Positions 1-6,241 of a DNA stretch of 22,571 nucleotides are shown here, piece after piece. The notes beneath the pieces were generated by a model, which made no database searches, was not told the origin of the DNA, and was given only the letters and a program-made list of their open reading frames with translations. Within the stretch, counting starts at the first letter, position 1, and every line of letters begins with the position of its first letter. A program made the position numbers and the translations under genes. The DNA comes from Eubacteriales bacterium (GTDB lineage: Bacteria; Bacillota_A; Clostridia; Lachnospirales; Lachnospiraceae), in assembly GCA_030533315.1 (NCBI GenBank), contig JAUNJL010000027.1, forward strand, positions 1-22,571. Direction: 5' to 3'.

Positions 1-20
1 TATAGCCCTGTCATTGACGG

Positions 21-57
21 CAGCCTGCATCCGCCGGGTGCAGGCTGGTGTTGTTTT
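21..57 (+). terminator. Terminator-like hairpin upstream of the Fur-family gene
   Basis: A 12-bp stem (21-32 with 36-47, one T/G wobble) closes a 3-nt loop and is followed by a T-rich but interrupted run (gtgttgtttt). It probably ends the transcript of a gene left of the window. It lies only about 30 nt before the ribosome site of the Fur-family gene, so it could also attenuate read-through into that gene. Confidence 0.6.
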
Positions 58-85
58 CTGGCAGATATGGCTCAGAGGAGAAAGG

Positions 86-568
86 ATGATACCGCCTATG
101 AGAAGAGAACCGGGAGAAAAAGGGTTGGATCAGGCCAGCGGGAGGTATGAACGTACCCGGATGGAGAAGGAGCTGGTGATCAAAAGGCTGCGGGAGCAGG
201 GCTGCCGAATCACGAGACAGCGCAGGCTGATTCTGGACATTATCCTGGAGACGGAGTGCTCCTGCTGCAAGGAGATTTATTATAAGGTGCAGGAAAAGGA
301 CAAAAACATTGGACCAGCCACCGTATACCGGATGGTGAATGTTCTGGAAAGCATCGGCGCCATCAGCCGAAAGAATATGTACAAGATTTCCGGAAACACC
401 CTTTTGCCGGAAAAAAAGGGCTGTACCGTCTGGCTCAGCGACAACACGGTGTGCCGTCTGTCTCCCAAGGCATGGGCGGAGGTGATGCGGGCGGGGCTGA
501 AAGCCTGCGGCTTCAGCGCCGGGCAAAGTGTAACAGAGATCGAGATTCCTGGAAATCGTGAGCCTTGA
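86..568 (+). CDS. Fur-family winged-helix regulator, atypical C-terminal half
   Basis: Predicted cytoplasmic DNA-binding repressor of 160 residues. The N-terminal half has the Fur pattern: a helix with GCRITRQRRLIL (39-50), then CKEIYYKV, then the recognition helix and wing at TVYRMVNVLESIGAI (79-93). The ATG at 86 is chosen because AGGAG lies 5 nt upstream; an in-frame TTG at 14 lies before the hairpin and ATG 161 lacks a well-placed ribosome site. The HHxH and paired CxxC motifs that carry regulatory and structural metals in Fur, Zur and PerR are absent. Cysteines instead sit at 58, 60, 61, 113 and 123, and the C-terminus is short (SPKAWAEVMRAGLKACGF). It lies just upstream of a putative metal-ATPase cluster, so it is probably the local regulator. 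The ligand is unknown. The family assignment is firm; the role is inference. Confidence 0.8.
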   Translation: MIPPMRREPGEKGLDQASGRYERTRMEKELVIKRLREQGCRITRQRRLILDIILETECSCCKEIYYKVQEKDKNIGPATVYRMVNVLESIGAISRKNMYKISGNTLLPEKKGCTVWLSDNTVCRLSPKAWAEVMRAGLKACGFSAGQSVTEIEIPGNREP

Positions 569-577
569 TTCAAAAAG

Positions 578-592
578 TGAGAAAATCTCTCA
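578..592 (+). promoter_or_regulatory. 7-1-7 inverted repeat, candidate Fur-family box
   Basis: TGAGAAA and TCTCTCA flank one base, and six of seven positions are complementary. This is the geometry of Fur/PerR boxes. It lies immediately after the Fur-like gene and before the microprotein gene. Assigning it to the neighbouring regulator is inference. Confidence 0.35.
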
Positions 593-614
593 ACAAATGA
601 AAAAGAAATAGAAA

Positions 615-650
615 ACTGGTTTTTGGGGTGCTATACTGTGAAAAACCGGT
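615..650 (+). promoter_or_regulatory. Inverted repeat centred on a -10-like TATACT
   Basis: ACTGGTTTTT (615-624) and AAAAACCGGT (641-650) form a 10-bp inverted repeat with one mismatch. The 16-nt spacer contains TATACT (632-637), so the symmetry centre falls on the presumed -10. No good -35 sits 16-18 bp upstream, which would fit a regulated promoter. It could drive the microprotein and DUF6110 genes. Confidence 0.35.
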
Positions 651-699
651 AAAGACAAAGGAAAAGGATTGTTAAGGACACAAAGGGAGGAGGCATATC

Positions 700-780
700 T
701 TGAAAAAACACAAGTTTTGGGCCTGGGCCATGTTGGTTTGCCTGTTTATGGCTTTCTACACGGGATATGAGCACCAGTGA
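700..780 (+). CDS. 26-residue single-span membrane microprotein
   Basis: Short ORF beginning at TTG with a strong GGGAGGAGG ribosome site (685-693) 6 nt upstream. The product starts MKKHKFWAW, continues through a hydrophobic stretch (MLVCLFMAFY, 11-20) and ends TGYEHQ. It has a positively charged N-terminus, one transmembrane helix and a tiny tail. From memory it resembles a small uncharacterised family (possibly DUF6219) found beside DUF6110 genes in Lachnospiraceae; I cannot confirm the number. It precedes the DUF6110 gene by 39 nt, so the two are probably co-transcribed. A regulatory or assembly role for the nearby P-type ATPase, by analogy with KdpF, is only a hypothesis. The ribosome site and codon content make it credible despite its length. 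Confidence 0.6.
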   Translation: MKKHKFWAWAMLVCLFMAFYTGYEHQ

Positions 781-819
781 GTTTTGGACGAGGGATAGGA
801 CACGAAAGGAGAGATTAGG

Positions 820-1107
820 ATGGAGATGGATTGGAAGAAAACGGGGCTGTTTGCTGCGGGGGTGCTGTTTGGCACGGCTGGCATCAAGGTGCTGACCAGT
901 AAAGATGCAAGGAGGTTTTATACCTACTGTACTGCCGCAGTGCTTCGGGCAAAGGAGTGCGTGATGGAGACTGTGACGGTGGTGCAGGAAAACGCAAACG
1001 ACATTTACGAGGAAGCAAAGCTGCTCAACGAGGAGAGAGCTGCGGAGGAAGTTTACGAAGGAGAGCCGGAGGAAACGGCAGCGGAAGAAGAAGTATCGGA
1101 GGAATAG
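820..1107 (+). CDS. DUF6110-type membrane-anchored acidic protein
   Basis: A 95-residue protein of unknown function. Residues 8-26 (TGLFAAGVLFGTAGIKVLTS) form one glycine-rich membrane helix. An amphipathic helical region follows (SKDARRFYT... to EEAKLLNEERAAEE), and the last 20 residues are mostly Glu and Ala. The layout recalls YtxH-like anchored helical proteins and matches my recollection of DUF6110. Start ATG 820 follows AAAGGAGAG. It sits between the microprotein and the metal ATPase, and an intrinsic terminator follows directly, so it probably forms a two-gene transcript with the microprotein. No enzymatic motif is visible. It may be a partner or stability factor of the ATPase, but that rests on position alone. 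Confidence 0.72.
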   Translation: MEMDWKKTGLFAAGVLFGTAGIKVLTSKDARRFYTYCTAAVLRAKECVMETVTVVQENANDIYEEAKLLNEERAAEEVYEGEPEETAAEEEVSEE

Positions 1108-1121
1108 AGCTTGAGAAAAAG

Positions 1122-1152
1122 ACACCTGCAGGTTTTTGGGCAGGTGTTTTTT
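1122..1152 (+). terminator. Intrinsic terminator after the DUF6110 gene
   Basis: Perfect 8-bp stem ACACCTGC (1122-1129) with GCAGGTGT (1140-1147), a G/T-rich loop, and a run of Ts to 1152. It would separate or attenuate transcription between the DUF6110 gene and the P-type ATPase gene. Confidence 0.85.
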
Positions 1153-1240
1153 CAGAGGAAAAAGATCTGAGCGGGAGAAAAATTTACCATGATCGGCACG
1201 GCAGGTGTGCCGGAGAGAGAATGGAAATGGAGGGAATGTA

Positions 1241-3316
1241 TTGAAATTTGTTGTAAAGCACGAGATAAGGGGGAGACTGCGGATCCATGTGTGCCAGAGG
1301 CGGATGACAGGCGGCCAGGCAGATACGCTTTTGTATTATTTGCTGTCCCGAAAAATGGTTTCTTCGGCCAGAGTGTATGAGCAGACCCGGGATGCGGTCA
1401 TCTATTATCGGGGTGCGAAGGAGGAATTGATTCAGGAGCTTGTCTGTTTTTCCTATGACAGGGCCGTGCTGCCGGCAGGCACCCTGGAAAATTCCGGAAG
1501 AGAGCTGAATGCGCAGTATAAGGAGAAGCTGGTGCAGCAGATCCTTTTCCATTATGGGAGAAAAATGCTCCTTCCGGCGCCTCTTCATGCACTGTATATT
1601 GGAGTGAAGTCTCTTCGCTACATTTGGAAAGGGATCTGTACGTTGTGCAAGGGCAGGGTTCAGGTGCCGGTGCTGGACGGAGCGGCCATTGCCGTGTCGG
1701 TGCTGAGAGGAGACTTTGCCACGGCAGGATCGGTCATGTTCCTTCTGGGTGTGGGAGAGCTGCTGGAGGAGTGGACTCACAAGAAATCTGTGGGGGATCT
1801 GGCCAGGGTCATGTCTCTGAATGTTGGAAAAGTCTGGCTGCGCCAGGGGGAGACGGAGGTTCTGGTGAACCGAGAGTCGATCCGCCCAGGGGACGAGATC
1901 GTGGTCCGCATGGGAAATGTGATTCCCTTTGACGGGACTGTCATAGAGGGGGAGGCCATGCTCAACCAGTCCTCCCTCACCGGGGAAGCGGTGCCGGTGA
2001 GACGGACAGAAGGGGGCAGCGTGTATGCCGGAACTACCGTGGAGGAAGGGGAGATCGTCCTGACTGTAAAAGGCGTGGGAGGAACCAGCCGGTATGAAAA
2101 GATCGCAGCCATGATCGAGGATACGGAAAAGCTGAAATCCGGTTTGGAGAGCAAGGCAGAGCACCTGGCGGATCAGCTGGTGCCCTACACACTGGCGGGG
2201 ACTGGGCTGGTCTATCTGCTGACAGGAAGCGTGACCAAGGCATTGTCCATTCTCATGGTGGATTTTTCCTGCGCCCTGAAGCTGGCCATGCCCATCTCTG
2301 TTCTCTCTGCCATCCGGGAGGCCGGCAGCCATCAAATTACTGTAAAGGGAGGAAAATTCATGGAGGCTGTGGCGGAGGCGGATACCATCGTTTTTGACAA
2401 GACGGGGACACTGACCAAGGCTCAGCCTACGGTGGCAAGGGTGGTGTCCTTCTGTGATAGGAGTGAGGACGAGATGCTGCGGTTTGCCGCCTGCATGGAG
2501 GAGCATTTTCCTCACTCCATGGCAAAGGCCGTGGTGGATGCCGCAAAGAGGCGGGGACTGGACCATGAGGAAATGCACTCCCGGGTGGAGTACGTCGTGG
2601 CACATGGGATCTCCACCACCATCGAAGGGAAAAGGGCTGTTATCGGGAGTGCCCATTTTGTGTTTGAGGATGAGGGGTGCGTGATTCCGGAAGGCGGGGA
2701 AGCTCTTTTTGAGGAGCTGCCAGAGGAATATTCCCACTTGTATCTGGCTCTGGAGGGGAAGCTGGCCGCCGTGATCTGCATCGAGGATCCTCTGCGAAAG
2801 GAGGCCGGTGAGGTGGTAAAAGCCTTGAAGGAGGCAGGCTTTTCCAAGGTGGTGATGATGACCGGGGACAGTGAGCGGACGGCAAGGGCCGTGGCCCGTC
2901 AGGTCGGAGTGGATGAGTATTATGCCGAGGTGCTGCCGGAGGACAAGGCGGGCTTTGTGGAAAAAGAGAAGAAGAGGGGGCGAAGAGTTATCATGCTGGG
3001 AGACGGTATCAACGATTCGCCGGCCCTCTCTGCCGCCGATGCCGGGATTGCTGTCAGTGAAGGGGCGGAGCTTGCCCGAGAGATCGCAGACATTACCATC
3101 GGAGCCGGCGATCTGCACAGCATCGTGGTGCTGCGGGCCATCAGCAAGGCCTTGATGAGGCGGATCCGAAGCAATTACCGCATTATCGTCAGCTTCAACG
3201 CAGGGCTGCTGGCATTGGGGGCGGCGGGCATTCTGATGCCCACCACCTCGGCTCTTCTCCACAATACCTCCACATTGTTCATTGGAATGAGGAGTATGGG
3301 CCGGCTCCTGAAATAA
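1241..3316 (+). CDS. P1B-like metal-transporting P-type ATPase with DFSC motif
   Basis: Membrane ion pump of 691 residues, presumably a metal exporter. The TTG at 1241 is preferred because GGAGGGA lies 6-7 nt upstream and the product then begins MKFVVKHEIRGRLRIH, which looks like an HMA-like fold without CxxC. Visible parts: actuator-domain TGE (247-249), phosphorylation site DKTGT (D386), TGDSERTARAVA in the P domain, GDGINDS (587-593), and a final membrane segment with HNTST. The helix that normally carries CPC or CPH reads DFSCALK (341-347), with Cys344 but no proline. The nucleotide-domain motif is HFPHS rather than the usual SEHP. It follows the microprotein and DUF6110 genes and is closed by a strong terminator. 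The P-type ATPase call is certain. The metal is not predictable from known subclasses; a Fur-family neighbour makes Fe or Mn plausible. Confidence 0.9.
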   Translation: MKFVVKHEIRGRLRIHVCQRRMTGGQADTLLYYLLSRKMVSSARVYEQTRDAVIYYRGAKEELIQELVCFSYDRAVLPAGTLENSGRELNAQYKEKLVQQILFHYGRKMLLPAPLHALYIGVKSLRYIWKGICTLCKGRVQVPVLDGAAIAVSVLRGDFATAGSVMFLLGVGELLEEWTHKKSVGDLARVMSLNVGKVWLRQGETEVLVNRESIRPGDEIVVRMGNVIPFDGTVIEGEAMLNQSSLTGEAVPVRRTEGGSVYAGTTVEEGEIVLTVKGVGGTSRYEKIAAMIEDTEKLKSGLESKAEHLADQLVPYTLAGTGLVYLLTGSVTKALSILMVDFSCALKLAMPISVLSAIREAGSHQITVKGGKFMEAVAEADTIVFDKTGTLTKAQPTVARVVSFCDRSEDEMLRFAACMEEHFPHSMAKAVVDAAKRRGLDHEEMHSRVEYVVAHGISTTIEGKRAVIGSAHFVFEDEGCVIPEGGEALFEELPEEYSHLYLALEGKLAAVICIEDPLRKEAGEVVKALKEAGFSKVVMMTGDSERTARAVARQVGVDEYYAEVLPEDKAGFVEKEKKRGRRVIMLGDGINDSPALSAADAGIAVSEGAELAREIADITIGAGDLHSIVVLRAISKALMRRIRSNYRIIVSFNAGLLALGAAGILMPTTSALLHNTSTLFIGMRSMGRLLK

Positions 3317-3411
3317 AACAGGTCGGCCATCTCTGGCGGATAATAGGGATCAGGAGACCCCTTTGGGCTGTGTGCCCTGACGGACAAAGAGGAGGTCAGC
3401 GATCAGAGAGA

Positions 3412-3463
3412 GACGGGGCGGGTCTGCACAGAAGGTGTGCAGGCCTGTCCCGTCTATTTTTTT
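3412..3463 (+). terminator. Strong intrinsic terminator after the first ATPase gene
   Basis: A 19-bp stem, with G/T wobbles only, pairs 3412-3430 with 3436-3454 around a GAAGG loop and is followed by TATTTTTTT. The 95 nt between the ATPase stop and the stem hold nothing I recognise. It insulates the first metal cluster from the second. Confidence 0.92.
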
Positions 3464-3552
3464 ACAGGGAACAGTTTGGGTATCTGAGCCGCTGCGCAAT
3501 AAAGAATCTGTAGGAAAGTGTAAAAATCTGTGGGGCAGTGTGCAAAACCTTC

Positions 3553-3580
3553 TTGACAAATTCGGTGGAGGTGTTATAAT
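3553..3580 (+). promoter_or_regulatory. Consensus promoter of the HMA-CadA-ArsR operon
   Basis: Perfect TTGACA (3553-3558), a 16-bp spacer and perfect TATAAT (3575-3580). Transcription should start near 3587, inside the operator at 3589-3610. A consensus promoter suits an operon that is silenced by a repressor and fully opened by metal. Confidence 0.88.
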
Positions 3581-3588
3581 ACAATCAA

Positions 3589-3610
3589 CATATGAACAAG
3601 TGCTCATATG
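3589..3610 (+). promoter_or_regulatory. ArsR/SmtB-type operator
   Basis: Half-sites CATATGAACA (3589-3598) and TGCTCATATG (3601-3610) are complementary at nine of ten positions around a 2-bp centre. This matches the ATATGAACA/TGTTCATAT-type operators known for SmtB, CzrA and related metal sensors. It covers the expected transcription start, so the bound repressor would block initiation. The likely ligand is the ArsR protein encoded last in the same operon. Confidence 0.75.
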
Positions 3611-3651
3611 ATAAAATGAGAATGAGCATTGAAGAAAAGGAGAGGAAAATC

Positions 3652-3870
3652 ATGAAAAAAACTTACAAGATCGATGTGGATTGTGCAAACTGTGCGAACA
3701 AGATGGAGGATGCCGCCAAGAAGACGGCCGGTGTCAAGGACGCTACCGTGAATTTCATGGCTTTGAAGATGATCGTGGAGTTTGAGGAAGGGCAGGAGCC
3801 AAAGGCCGTGATGCAAGAGGTTTTGAAAAATTGTAAGAAGGTGGAGGACGACTGCGAGATCTACCTGTAA
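3652..3870 (+). CDS. Free-standing HMA-domain metal-binding protein
   Basis: A 72-residue cytoplasmic heavy-metal-associated (HMA, ferredoxin-like) domain. The loop DCANCANK carries the metal-binding CxxC (C11, C14), and the beta-alpha-beta-beta-alpha-beta order is visible through NFMALKMIVEF. A third CxD-like site, DDC (C68), lies near the C-terminus. ATG 3652 is chosen because AAGGAGAGG ends 6 nt before it; an in-frame ATG at 3592 falls inside the operator and has no ribosome site. The gene lies 28 nt upstream of the CadA-type pump, which lacks an N-terminal HMA domain, so this protein probably delivers or senses metal for it in trans. Metal identity (Zn, Cd or Pb) is inferred from the pump. 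Confidence 0.9.
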   Translation: MKKTYKIDVDCANCANKMEDAAKKTAGVKDATVNFMALKMIVEFEEGQEPKAVMQEVLKNCKKVEDDCEIYL

Positions 3871-3898
3871 AGAGAAGAAAAGCTGAGGGGGCCTGACT

Positions 3899-5770
3899 AT
3901 GAATAAGAAACAGAAAAAAATGCTCATCCGGATCCTGGCGGCGGGGGCGATGGTCATCCTGTTTTCCTTGCTTCCCTTTGAGGGATACGTGGAATTTGGG
4001 CTGTTCATGATCCCGTACCTGGTGATCGGGCATGACATCCTGAAAAAGGCCTGGAAGGGGATCAAAAACCGTCAGGCCTTTGACGAAAACTTTCTGATGG
4101 CGGTGGCTACCATAGGAGCCATTGTCCTTCGGGATTACAAGGAAGGCGTGGCCGTCATGCTCTTTTACCAGATCGGGGAGCTCTTCCAGAGCTATGCGGT
4201 GGGAAAAAGCAGGAGAAACATCAGCAGCCTGATGGATATCCGTCCCGATTATGCAAACATTGAGGTGGACGGAAGGCTGGAGCAGGTAGATCCAGACGAG
4301 GTAGAGACGGGTACCGTCATCGTGGTGGAGCCAGGGGAGAAGATCCCCATCGACGGCGTAGTCACGGAGGGACGCTCCACCCTGAATACCAGCGCCCTGA
4401 CGGGAGAGAGCCTGCCTCGGGAGATCCAGGCGGGAGAGGAGGTTATCAGCGGCTGTATCAATATGAGCGGTGTGCTGAAGATTCGGACCACCAGAGAATT
4501 TGGGGAGTCCACGGTCTCCAAGATCCTGGAGCTTGTGGAAAATTCCAGCTCTCGGAAATCAAAGTCCGAGAATTTTATTTCCAAATTTGCAAAATATTAT
4601 ACTCCGGCGGTGTGTATCTCCGCACTGGTGCTGGCCATCCTTCCGCCCTTGACCCGTATGCTCTTTCTGGGGATTTCTCCAGAATGGGGAGATTGGATCT
4701 ACCGGGCGCTGACCTTCCTGGTGATCAGCTGTCCCTGCGCCCTGGTGATCAGCATTCCTCTAAGCTTTTTTGCAGGCATCGGAGGCGCCAGCAGCCAGGG
4801 AGTTTTGGTGAAGGGCTCCAACTATCTGGAAACCTTGGCGAAGACAAGGTACGTGGTATTTGACAAGACGGGGACCATGACCCAGGGAGTCTTTGAGGTC
4901 AGCGGCATTCACCACAGCAGGATGGAGCAGGAGAAGCTGCTGGAATATGCGGCCCTGGCAGAATGCGCCTCCTCCCATCCCATCAGTAAGAGCCTTCAGC
5001 GGGCATATGGAAAAGCGCTGGACAGGAGCCGGGTGACAGACATCCAGGAGATCAGCGGAAACGGTGTGACCGCAAGGGTGGATGGAAAAGAGGTGGCGGC
5101 GGGCAACAGCAAGCTGATGAGGTGCCTCAATGTGGACTACAGGGACTGCCATCACGTGGGAACCATCGTCCATGTGGCCATTGACGGAGAATATGCAGGC
5201 CATATCCTGATCTCCGACATGGTGAAGCCTCATGCGAAGGAGGCCATCCAGGCTCTGAGACGGGCGGGAATCTCCAGAACCATTATGCTCACGGGAGATG
5301 AAAAGCGAGTGGCAGATCAGGTGGCCGGGGAGCTGGGGATCCAGGAGGTCTACAGCGAGCTGCTTCCGGCAGACAAGGTATCCAGGGTGGAGGCGCTCCT
5401 GGCAGAAAAGCAGGAGAAGGAGAAGCTGGCCTTCGTGGGGGACGGGATCAACGATGCGCCGGTTCTTTCACGGGCCGATATCGGCATTGCCATGGGGGCC
5501 CTTGGCTCTGACGCAGCCATTGAGGCGGCGGATGTGGTACTTATGGACGACGATCCCTTAAAGATCGCAAAGGCCATCGGCATAGCCAGAAAATGTCTGC
5601 GCATCGTGTACGAGAACATTTATTTTGCCATTGGGGTCAAGGCGGTTTGTCTGATCCTGGGCGCTTTTGGGATCGCAAACATGTGGATGGCGATCTTTGC
5701 GGATGTGGGAGTGATGGTCATTGCCGTGCTCAACGCAGTCCGGGCCCTGTTTGTAAAAAAACTTTCATGA
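3899..5770 (+). CDS. cadA: Zn/Cd/Pb-exporting P-type ATPase (CadA/ZntA type)
   Basis: P1B-type ATPase of 623 residues that expels divalent soft metals through the cytoplasmic membrane. Motifs: TGE (168-170), membrane CPC (C278-P279-C280 in SCPCALVISIPL), DKTGT (D322), SSHP (H360-P361), GDGINDAP (514-521), and the last two helices with Lys581 (GVKAV) and Asp602 (FADVGVMV). The CPC, Lys and Asp set is characteristic of the Zn/Cd/Pb-transporting P1B-2 group. The protein lacks the fused N-terminal HMA domain usual in CadA and starts almost directly with the first helices; the HMA domain is supplied by the preceding gene. Start ATG 3899 follows GAGGGGG by 7 nt. It is the second gene of an operon under the ArsR-type operator. 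Cd versus Zn specificity cannot be settled from sequence. Confidence 0.93.
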   Translation: MNKKQKKMLIRILAAGAMVILFSLLPFEGYVEFGLFMIPYLVIGHDILKKAWKGIKNRQAFDENFLMAVATIGAIVLRDYKEGVAVMLFYQIGELFQSYAVGKSRRNISSLMDIRPDYANIEVDGRLEQVDPDEVETGTVIVVEPGEKIPIDGVVTEGRSTLNTSALTGESLPREIQAGEEVISGCINMSGVLKIRTTREFGESTVSKILELVENSSSRKSKSENFISKFAKYYTPAVCISALVLAILPPLTRMLFLGISPEWGDWIYRALTFLVISCPCALVISIPLSFFAGIGGASSQGVLVKGSNYLETLAKTRYVVFDKTGTMTQGVFEVSGIHHSRMEQEKLLEYAALAECASSHPISKSLQRAYGKALDRSRVTDIQEISGNGVTARVDGKEVAAGNSKLMRCLNVDYRDCHHVGTIVHVAIDGEYAGHILISDMVKPHAKEAIQALRRAGISRTIMLTGDEKRVADQVAGELGIQEVYSELLPADKVSRVEALLAEKQEKEKLAFVGDGINDAPVLSRADIGIAMGALGSDAAIEAADVVLMDDDPLKIAKAIGIARKCLRIVYENIYFAIGVKAVCLILGAFGIANMWMAIFADVGVMVIAVLNAVRALFVKKLS

Positions 5771-5820
5771 AGGATCTTTTGTAGAAAAATTTGATGGGAA
5801 ATCTTAGAGAATCTTAAAAG

Positions 5821-5858
5821 GCGGCGCAGCGGCTCCGGGAAGGAAGGCGCTGCGCCGC
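5821..5858 (+). other. GC-rich hairpin directly upstream of the arsR-type gene
   Basis: A perfect 11-bp G+C-rich inverted repeat (5821-5831 with 5848-5858) encloses a 16-nt loop and has no T-run after it, so it is not a normal terminator. It ends 2 nt before the AAGGAG of the regulator gene. It may set the expression ratio between pump and repressor by blocking 3' decay or shaping translation initiation. Confidence 0.7.
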
Positions 5859-5871
5859 GAAAGGAGTTAGC

Positions 5872-6237
5872 TTGGAAGAGAGAGAGATCGAGCTTTGCGA
5901 AACAGAGGAGATCCATGAGAATCTTCTGAAAATCGTCAATGAGACCATGCCCGAGGAGACGGAGCTTTATGACCTGGCGGAGCTTTTCAAGGTTTTTGGG
6001 GACTCCACCAGGATCCGCATCCTGTTTGTGCTTTTTGAGGCGGAGGTCTGCGTCTGCGACCTTGCCAGAGTCCTGAATATGACTCAGTCCGCCATCTCCC
6101 ATCAGCTGCGCATCCTGAAGCAAAACAAGCTGGTAAAAAGCCGTCGGGACGGGAAATCCGTCTTTTATTCCCTGGCTGACGATCACGTGCGTACCATCAT
6201 CGCCATGGGCAGGGAGCATGTGGAGGAAGAGGGCTGA
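5872..6237 (+). CDS. ArsR/SmtB-family metal-sensing repressor (CadC-like)
   Basis: Winged-helix metalloregulator of 121 residues. It should repress the HMA/pump operon and release DNA on binding metal. The core LAELFKVFGDSTRIRIL (35-51), the metal-site helix EVCVCDLA (C60, C62) and the recognition region MTQSAISHQLRIL (70-82) are clear. Cys9 near the N-terminus could complete a CadC-type thiolate site with C60 and C62. The C-terminal helix also has DDH...H..E (D103/D104, H105, H116, E119), matching the alpha-5 zinc site of SmtB and CzrA, so both sites may exist. The TTG start at 5872 follows AAGGAG by 5 nt. The gene is 101 nt after the pump behind a hairpin and ends 4 nt before the convergent MATE gene. 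Confidence 0.92.
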   Translation: MEEREIELCETEEIHENLLKIVNETMPEETELYDLAELFKVFGDSTRIRILFVLFEAEVCVCDLARVLNMTQSAISHQLRILKQNKLVKSRRDGKSVFYSLADDHVRTIIAMGREHVEEEG

Positions 6238-6241
6238 GGAT

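Noticed and set aside
14..85. Longer N-terminus of the Fur-family protein from TTG 14
   Set aside because: It would translate through the terminator-like hairpin and has no ribosome site; ATG 86 has AGGAG at proper spacing.
1184..3262. Long open frame on the minus strand opposite the first ATPase gene
   Set aside because: Its product is rich in His, Pro and Gln without recognisable domains and mirrors the codon structure of the ATPase gene. It is a shadow of the real gene.
5800..5816. AATCTTA direct repeats with 10-bp period after the cadA stop
   Set aside because: Only two short copies, A/T-rich, and no promoter nearby; probably chance.
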